A DNA stretch of 64,000 nucleotides from Hirsutella rhossiliensis. Taxonomy: Eukaryota; Ascomycota; Sordariomycetes; Hypocreales; Ophiocordycipitaceae. Every line of letters begins with the position of its first letter. Positions within the stretch are counted from its first letter, which is position 1. A program made the position numbers and the translations under genes. Location: NCBI RefSeq assembly GCF_020360975.1, contig NW_025408680.1:744001-808000 (forward strand), written 5' to 3'. A model generated the notes under the pieces. It saw nothing but the letters and a program-made list of their open reading frames with translations. It was not told where the DNA came from and did no database searches. This document shows positions 57,678 to 64,000 of this stretch, one piece after another.

Positions 57678-57971
57678 ATGACCCGGATATATCCCTCCGA
57701 GTGTGAGATTCTCGTCGTCGTTGGAAATGATGACACGATCGACAGCATGTGGGAGAAGTTGCAAGATCTCTTGCGCGTCAAGGGCATGGAGAACACGTAC
57801 GCGGAGAAGGAACGTCGAACTGAAGAAGATTGGATCAAAATCGGCTTGGCCGACTCTTACTCTCCGCCGAATCCAATGCCCGAGCCGTGCAAAGAAATCC
57901 GCCACTATCTAAAAAAGCTGGGTTATAAAGAGGGACTGAACACTTCGGGTGGATTCCGTTTTGACCCCTGA
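57678..57971 (+). CDS. Orphan small hypothetical protein
   Basis: A 97-residue frame, ATG at 57678 and TGA at 57969-57971. The composition is that of a soluble folded protein: an N-terminal hydrophobic strand CEILVVVGNDDTIDSMWEKL, an acidic/basic central helix (EKERRTEEDWIKIG) and a C-terminal KEIRHYLKKLGYKEG helix. No signal peptide, membrane segment or recognised domain. The upstream TATA box supports it as a gene. The antisense strand is also open over much of it but has a less protein-like composition. It lies in the lower-GC segment, so it may be lineage-specific. Confidence 0.55.
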   Translation: MTRIYPSECEILVVVGNDDTIDSMWEKLQDLLRVKGMENTYAEKERRTEEDWIKIGLADSYSPPNPMPEPCKEIRHYLKKLGYKEGLNTSGGFRFDP

Positions 57972-60027
57972 AGGCTGCCGAAGTCAGGTGTTGACCTTTG
58001 CGTTACGCTCCCTGCGTCATTATGGACGGCTGGCTTTGTCGGGTCTCGCCGCCGTCCATTCAATTTACCATTCGATGCTGAGCACTAAACATCTCAGCCA
58101 ACACCTGACAAAATCAAGGGACTGGGTGAACTTCTGACATGGTCTGGTCGAGGGTGCGTTTCAAGGACAGCACTGGGGACATTCCCGCATTTGAAGCCGA
58201 TTTAGCTTGGCCTAGACTTGTCGTCTATGTAGTCTAGACTTCACTTCTCGCGGTGAATACAGTTGCTTTCTACTCATGCTCCTATTTGGTCTCTGCCTCT
58301 GTTGAGCGTGATGCCTGGTACAAACAAGTACCATCTTGCCTGGTGGTCTAGGAGTGAATCGGACTGGCAATGTGAAAATGTCGTTGAAATAAGCGGTCTT
58401 CTGTCGCCTGGAGTAGACTGCGACTCAAAACCTTGACCCCCCCATGCTACTTCAGAAGAAACGACGATTACTCTGACAAACAGAGCTTACCTGAAGCCTC
58501 CATGGAGGCTCAAGGTCCGAGAAAAGATACTAATCGGTCAGCGATGAAATATTGAAGATCAAATGCAAGAGTCGGCTGAAGCCGGGGAACGAGATGCGTC
58601 GGAAGTCTGCTATTGAAAACATGGATCGTTGCGTTTTTTTCTTTGAGAACATCACGAGAACATACGGCCGTCTTGTTTCTCAAATCCTGCTTGTCTTGCC
58701 CAATATGCACTACCGTCAGCGGTTTCGATCTGGTTTTCGCTCTGGCTACAGCTCCCAACTGCGACGATTACGTCGGGCCGCTACTCTTCGTACAGGAAAC
58801 TACCCGGCTATTTCGCACCGGTGACTTATATAGCATTCTACCAAGCCGTTTCGGTCCCCGTCCCCTCTATACGTGTACCTTTTGTCTTGAGAAAATGTGA
58901 CGACGTGACCTCTAGCCGGGTGATTCTCAATAAATGAAGGCATAGAACTCCCCCTGGCGTATCCTTTTTGACTTGCGACTAGTATAAGTCTTTCTTCGAG
59001 CCTTGAGTCAGAGCAACCAGGATATGGGCTGTCCCACATCACGAGGGCCCTCAGCCCTACAAATTTAGTGCCAGCACGCGTCTATACTTCGTCGGCACAC
59101 GGACGTGCAACGGCCTCTTGTAATAACATGTTTATCAGCACTTGCCACACGAGACGCTCATGGAAAAATATCTGATGGAATGTCAGGCTGGTTGGACTAA
59201 GAGTGTCTGCAGAAAGCAAAGGTAGGGGGGGCAAAGAGGGACTAACTAACATGAATGCCATGATTTAGCTTACAGGGTACGAGTTTGAGGAGATCAGTGA
59301 CATTGAGTACCGTCATGGTCAAATATACAAACCATGCTGTCAACACATAGCGACTCCGTTTAAGGACGATGGGGTAGAAACCACGAGCAAAAGGGCAGAG
59401 AAAGCATGAAGACGGCGACCCGAGAGACGGTAGATGCACGAAAAGATGACATTGAAGACGGGAAGGTCATCGAAAGCACAATGTTCCACGGCACATGACT
59501 TGCATGTAGAGTGCGATGATGCGCTTGAAATAGCTGTGACCTGGCATGCAGCAAGCGCGAACATAATCAAGCTGAAGTTGTTTCTAATTTGCGGTACATA
59601 TACACTTGAAAGTTGAAACGGTAATGCACTCATGGCTCGTGAATCATGCTTACTTTGCGAATCAGGCGGAACCCGTCCTTGTTTTGTAGGGGCGGAAAAA
59701 GTGATCGTCTTTAACTGTCCTTTATATGAGGATCTATCTATTGGGAGCAAGTGGGCAATGCGACGAGAGCCGGGTTCTAAATCTAGATAACTCGTGCCAG
59801 GGAGATTGTCTCTCTGCTTCGTACTCATCATATCATGCTCGTCCCTCTTGGGAGCAATTTTCCCATCTTGGGTAGATGGAAACGGCGCCTCCGGCGCTTT
59901 ACTTCTCATCAAGTCCCGGACCGTGTGTTGGTGGTTGGGGACGGGACGGGCTTCCAAGTATTCTGCGTGGCATCTAACATATATGCGGCCTTGGGCTCCT
60001 AATTCTAAGGCGAAAGCAAGCCAAGAA
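57972..60027. other. Lower-GC intergenic stretch
   Basis: About 2 kb, roughly 45-50% GC on sampled lines against near 60% elsewhere. No domain-bearing gene. A long minus-strand frame (59340-60218) crosses its right part and is discussed as a finding. Confidence 0.45.
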
Positions 60028-60501
60028 TCAGCCCCAGTGGTCGTCGTCGGTATCTGATTCGAAATCGCACTCGGAACACTCTGCATCCTTCCTAGCTTTA
60101 GGCCGCTGCCTCTTTTGGAGGGTGTTGTAGCGCAGCTTCGGATTCGCCGGCCCAGACTGTGTCGGTGTCGGTGTCGGCGTCGACGCTGCAGCCATGATTG
60201 GCGCTGAGATGTGGACACAGCGCATCTCCTCTTTTTCCTGCCGCTTCCGTAGTGAGAAAGCGGATAAGATAGACGAGAGCTTGGATTTGCAAGGAGGCTG
60301 TGGAAAGTCGAAGACGTCGACAGACTGATCCTCGGGGCAGTAGTCCCTGACCATGATGCCGGACTTCGCCCCTGTTGGCCTAATGTTCGCCAAGAGATTT
60401 TTGGTGTTGCAGAAGAGGGCTTTCGAAGCAGAAGCTAGACGAGCGATGCGGCAAGCTGGGTTGCTGTGCTCTTTGAAGCCCGTGACGTCTTCGTGTATCA
60501 T
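60028..60501 (-). CDS. Hypothetical protein with acidic DDDHWG C-terminus
   Basis: A 157-codon frame. The N-terminal half is unremarkable. The middle has KLSSILSAFSLRKRQEKEEM and a Pro/Thr-rich linker (ASTPTPTPTQSGPANPK). The C-terminus is basic then acidic: KRQRPKARKDAECSECDFES ending DTDDDHWG. The terminal Asp-rich/Trp motif and paired Cys (CSEC) look selected rather than random. No known domain. A TATA-like element (TATAAGA) lies at 60691-60685, about 185 bp upstream of the ATG at 60501. Internal Met codons are alternative starts. It may be spliced further; confidence is moderate. Confidence 0.42.
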   Translation of the reverse strand: MIHEDVTGFKEHSNPACRIARLASASKALFCNTKNLLANIRPTGAKSGIMVRDYCPEDQSVDVFDFPQPPCKSKLSSILSAFSLRKRQEKEEMRCVHISAPIMAAASTPTPTPTQSGPANPKLRYNTLQKRQRPKARKDAECSECDFESDTDDDHWG

Positions 60502-62415
60502 GTAACGTGTATATCCTCGGCACCGTCCAGAGGCTTGCGTCTCGCGTAGAGACTGGAAGTCAAGTGAATGTGGTGAGAGTACAAAAAGCTAAGAGGAATC
60601 AAACGAAGGTAAGTTTCTTCGCTTAGAGGAGATGTGTAATGTTGCAGGTGGTCCATGAAAAAGATGAAAAGGTGGCATGTCATCTCTTATATGGAGGAGC
60701 CCTCGGGTGCGCTTTCCGAGTTACGCTTCTTGCAGCGTTTAGCATGTTATCGCGTTAAAGACCCGGCTACTCTGAAACGACTTAAATCAAAGTCTAAGTT
60801 TCTGACAGAATAGCCTTTCAAGCGAGTAATGCTCTGCGGTGCTGTTGGCAGAAACGGACTAGAGCGGCCAGCGCAAGATGGAGTGTTTCAAGCAAGACCC
60901 TTGCGGGGCACCAGAATGTGTGCATGGCTGACTGCCTTCACGGGCAGTGGCGATGCAAATCTACGACGGGGGCTGACAGCTGCCACACCCTTTGGAGGCC
61001 TAGAGGGTAGAGTTCCTGCACAGCTGCGCCTGGAAACACGGACCTCAGTGGCATGTGTGGTGGTTGCCGGTTTGAGATGCGAGAGTTCAGTTTAAAGTGT
61101 CATCTTGACTCTTTCTCTTATGCTTCTTGAGTCGGCGAGTAGGCTCTTTCCGCACGACCAGGCTTCATACCGGGGGGCTGTTTGGACAAGTTTACGCTCA
61201 AGCTCAACCCCAGGCGCGGCTAATGTTGAGCTCAGAGAGTAAGACATGTGGTTTGCTTCTACTGGCAGACAATCAGTGAACAAGAACGTGACTGGTTCAG
61301 TACGTAGAGAGTTTTGGCTCGTCTTGACTGTCCACCCGAGTAGTCTACAAGACGATGTTGATCCGCCGCAGCTCGTCATTTTTTTAGAGACAATCCGCTG
61401 AGGCTAGAATTGTGCCATGCCGTGGCTCAAGAAGAGCCAAAAGAATGGGGTCAAAAGGGGGTAATTTCTTGTACGCGGTGGCCTAATTCCGTCGGAAGCT
61501 CGGAATTCAGCACGGTCTCCAGCGTTTGACCACTTGGAGTAAGAGCATTATCAGGTTGAGAAATCCATTCGTTTCAAGGGCTTAACGCAGATCACGCCTT
61601 CCTAGGAAATAATCGCTCTCTGCAACCTTATTTGTTGCCAAGGACATCGGACTGTTTCCCCACGCTCCTCCACAAGGACTAGCGCTGCAGGATGCCGGTC
61701 ATGGCCAACGGATGTGCCAATACCGGCAGCACGTCCAACCTTGTGTGATTGCCTGAGTCGTGATCTGTTTTTGCCTCCGAGCTACGAGGCCGTCATTCTG
61801 CTTCTAGAAAGACTGGAGCAGGGAATCAGGCGTTAGTAAATGCCCGAATCTGGTCCGGCCTAGCACGGAAGTGGAAGTCGAAGCTCAGCGGCTGACTGTC
61901 TGTGTGTATCTGACGGGTTACTGTCCATGACATTACTCATAACCTTCACCATCTCCAGTACCAATGAAAGTTCAGGCTTCGCCTAATTCAGTAGTCTCGA
62001 CAATTTCCTTCCCTTGCCCCGCTGGATAGATAGATATAGCAACTCACCGGAGGCGATGCTTCCGTCGGAGGCGCCGCCATCCGTCCGCATGCCCTACAAG
62101 CAGTAGGGAGTTGCAGTCCGTAGGGAGACGCGGTTTATAGGGCAGACACGCAGAGGACGTGTTTTATAATGCAGCTCACCTACTGACATTGTGTCCAGGC
62201 AACTTCGTCGTAATAACAACTCATAAGAGTCAGGCAAATCACCAAGAAGACGATGTCCTCGCCTTGTCATACAACCAGATTCCCAAGCTGCACATGCTGC
62301 TCCACCTTATTCATCTTTACTCGTGTGTCTTCAAGTCGTTATTCAACCTCTTCTCTGTGCGGCCTCTTCCTCGCATTTTACTCACGCGCCTACAATTCTC
62401 TATCGGGCTGTCAGC
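60502..62415. other. Lower-GC intergenic stretch upstream of the SOD gene
   Basis: About 1.9 kb without a supported gene. It contains the promoter of the minus-strand gene at 60501 and that of the superoxide dismutase gene (TTTATAAT near 62162). Small frames here have no domain-like features. Confidence 0.45.
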
Positions 62416-63127
62416 ATGCATGCTGCGGCTCTTATATCCGTTACATTCTCGGCGGCTCTCGTAGTCGCACAAGGCACGCAAGATGCCCCTCAGACCAGTG
62501 GCAACCCTACCGGAGTCGTCTTCGAAGCCGCCCTTCCGGCCGAAGCCTTTTCTGGCAAGGACGCTCTCAACGGCAACATCAAGGGCTCCATCCGTGCCGA
62601 AGCACCCCCCGACGGCGTTGGTGTGAAATTCACCGTCCACTTTGAAAATTTGCCCAAAGAGGGTGGTCCCTTCGGTAGGCGACTCGCTGTGACTTTAGGA
62701 CCTGTGCAGCGCAGCCTTACCTGGCCGAGCTAATGTTATTCGTCTTGTAGCATACCATCTCCATGCTGCGCCCGTTTCTCAAGACGGCAACTGCACAAAC
62801 ACGATGGGCCATTTAGACCCCTTCGGCCGAGGCGAGCAGCCTCCCTGTGATGGCTCAGCCCCACAAACTTGTCAAGTGGGCGACTTGGCCGGCAAGCATG
62901 GCAAGGTCACCCAGGACCCGTTCGACGCCGAATACGTCGACCCCTTTGCCTCCCTTAAGGAGGATGACCAGGCCTTTTTCGGCAGCCGATCCTTTGTCGT
63001 CCACTTTGGCAACACAACGCGCATCACTTGCGCCAATTTTGCCAAAAAGGACGCCCCAGTTTCGGAGGACTCTGACAACACTACGTCGGATACGGAGAGC
63101 ATGGCTCGACTCCGGCGTCGTTCGTAG
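62416..63127 (+). CDS. Extracellular Cu-only-type superoxide dismutase
   Basis: Two exons (62416-62674, 62751-63127) give 211 residues. A signal peptide (AALISVTFSAALVVAQG) leads into a Cu/Zn-SOD fold. Copper ligands are present: HLH in YHLHAAPVS, His in MGHLDPFGRG, and the distal His in FVVHFGNTTRITCANF. Of the zinc ligands, the usual His before VGD is Gln (TCQVGDLAGKHGK) and the His-Gly-x-Pro segment is absent, as in fungal cell-surface Cu-only SODs. Four cysteines lie in GNCTN, PPCDG, QTCQV and ITCAN. Role: removes extracellular superoxide, often host- or stress-derived. The C-terminus (SDNTTSDTESMARLRRRS) has no clear GPI signal, though a missed 3' exon is possible. Confidence 0.87.
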
Positions 63128-63689
63128 TCGCACTGGCGACTTGATGCTCTTGGTTAGCGGTGCTAATTCCAACGAGTTGTTATTCTCCTCAATTATAGAC
63201 TTGGTAGCTTTAAGCCGCCATTGTCCGTGAACGTGTATTCTTGCCGAAACGTATGGCATCAAGGACTGAGAAGGCCAACAACCGCATGGCAGGAAGGCAA
63301 CATGTGTGAGGCAGGGAGCGCCTCTGTTCAGCTCGAAACCTGCGGTGCATTCCGAGTGACGACGAGCAATGCTTCGTCTAGTTGAGTCATTACCCATGGT
63401 ACACATTGGGCGATCATCCCGGTCTCCAACCTAGTTATATTCGTCCTCTGTTTAGATATTATTGTCAGGTATGCCGACTGGACTTCGTCAGGATACGTGT
63501 GTAAAGTCGGCCGTTGCAAATTCCCCGCCGCCCCCTACCGCCATTCGCTTTAGGCAAGCCCCTTCCCCTTTTGACCCGTCGCTGCATACGGGATTGCTAT
63601 AAGAACACCTATACGCCCTACCCCCTTCCACTCGGTTCTCTTTTTCTTCCTCTCTCTCTTTCTCACCGTGATCCCTGTCGGCCGGCCAT
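63128..63689. other. Intergenic between convergent genes
   Basis: About 560 bp of 3' flanks. A CT-rich tract (63640-63665) lies near the end. No gene. Confidence 0.5.
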
Positions 63690-64000
63690 CTAACGCAACT
63701 GTGCTTGAAGCTGGGCAGCAGCGAGGGCGGTCTGGACTGCGGTCAGCACGAAGGAGATGACGCCAAAGATGAGCAGCGTCCAAAAGGCCCTCCACTCGAC
63801 CTGGTTTGTGCGGTCTCGCCATCGATCGCGGATCTTGATCACTTCGTGGGCCTGCACAAACTCCTGTACCTTGGCCAGCTGAGGTCCCAGGGACGCGAAG
63901 TCGGCCGCCTCGTAGACCATCTTATCGCGCAAGCTCCGGGCTGTCACGAGGCTCTCGATGGGGGCTTCGTGCCCGCACAGCTGGTTCAGCAAGGGGTCCA
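63690..64000 (-). CDS. C-terminal part of a membrane-anchored protein, cut by window edge
   Basis: The last 102 codons of a gene that starts beyond 64000; stop at 63690-63692. A helical, charged region (ARSLRDKMVYEAADFASLGP, KVQEFVQAHEVIKIRDRWRD) is followed by one transmembrane helix (FWTLLIFGVISFVLTAVQTA) and a short LQAQLR tail. This resembles the C-terminal end of fungal proteins with a tail anchor. The family is not recognised; the upstream part is outside the window. Confidence 0.75.
   Translation of the reverse strand, partial: DPLLNQLCGHEAPIESLVTARSLRDKMVYEAADFASLGPQLAKVQEFVQAHEVIKIRDRWRDRTNQVEWRAFWTLLIFGVISFVLTAVQTALAAAQLQAQLR

Noticed and set aside
58510..58900. Overlapping 80-95-codon frames on both strands
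   Set aside because: No domain, no promoter signal, and mutually overlapping frames of equal quality.

Overview
The window looks like a euchromatic chromosome segment of a filamentous ascomycete, most likely a Sordariomycete of the order Hypocreales. The evidence is GC-rich DNA, short introns with GTRNGT donors and CTAAC-type branch sites, a hacA/hac1-type bZIP gene with the filamentous-fungal 20-nt unconventional intron, an AzgA purine transporter, a LaeA-like methyltransferase, and housekeeping genes with fungal architecture. The species cannot be named from sequence alone. No rRNA, tRNA, intact transposon, CRISPR or bacterial feature was seen. Exon coordinates were worked out by hand from frame continuity and splice signals.

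Left part (1-17.3 kb, metabolic and accessory): a Zn2Cys6 regulator cut by the left edge; a six-exon pisatin-demethylase-like P450 divergent from a 12-exon LaeA-like methyltransferase; a maltose-permease-like MFS transporter divergent from a GH13 alpha-glucosidase, a MAL-like arrangement; and a small secreted cysteine-rich protein with a TATA promoter.

Middle (17.9-46.6 kb): a Pro/Arg-rich protein with a glycine-zipper tail; the AzgA-type purine transporter after a 5-kb gene-free gap; a 2OG-Fe(II) oxygenase; the complex I 20.9-kDa-type subunit divergent from CSM3/Swi3; the unfolded-protein-response factor hacA with its Ire1-type intron; a GMC oxidoreductase convergent with an NCS1 nucleobase permease; and a rhodopsin-domain membrane protein. 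Gaps of 4-5 kb (19-24, 33-36.8 and 41-45 kb) hold only low-complexity sequence.

Right part (48-64 kb): a DUF427 protein divergent from DID2 (ESCRT-III); SKI2 (RNA helicase of cytoplasmic mRNA decay); PDB1 (pyruvate dehydrogenase E1 beta); then a stretch of visibly lower GC (about 57-63.6 kb) with two orphan small-protein genes, a Cu-only-type extracellular superoxide dismutase, and a C-terminally membrane-anchored protein cut by the right edge.

The strongest special feature is hacA: two hairpins with 7-nt Ire1-type loops bracket exactly 20 nt. Removing those 20 nt switches the reading frame between two long C-terminal tails that share the same DNA.
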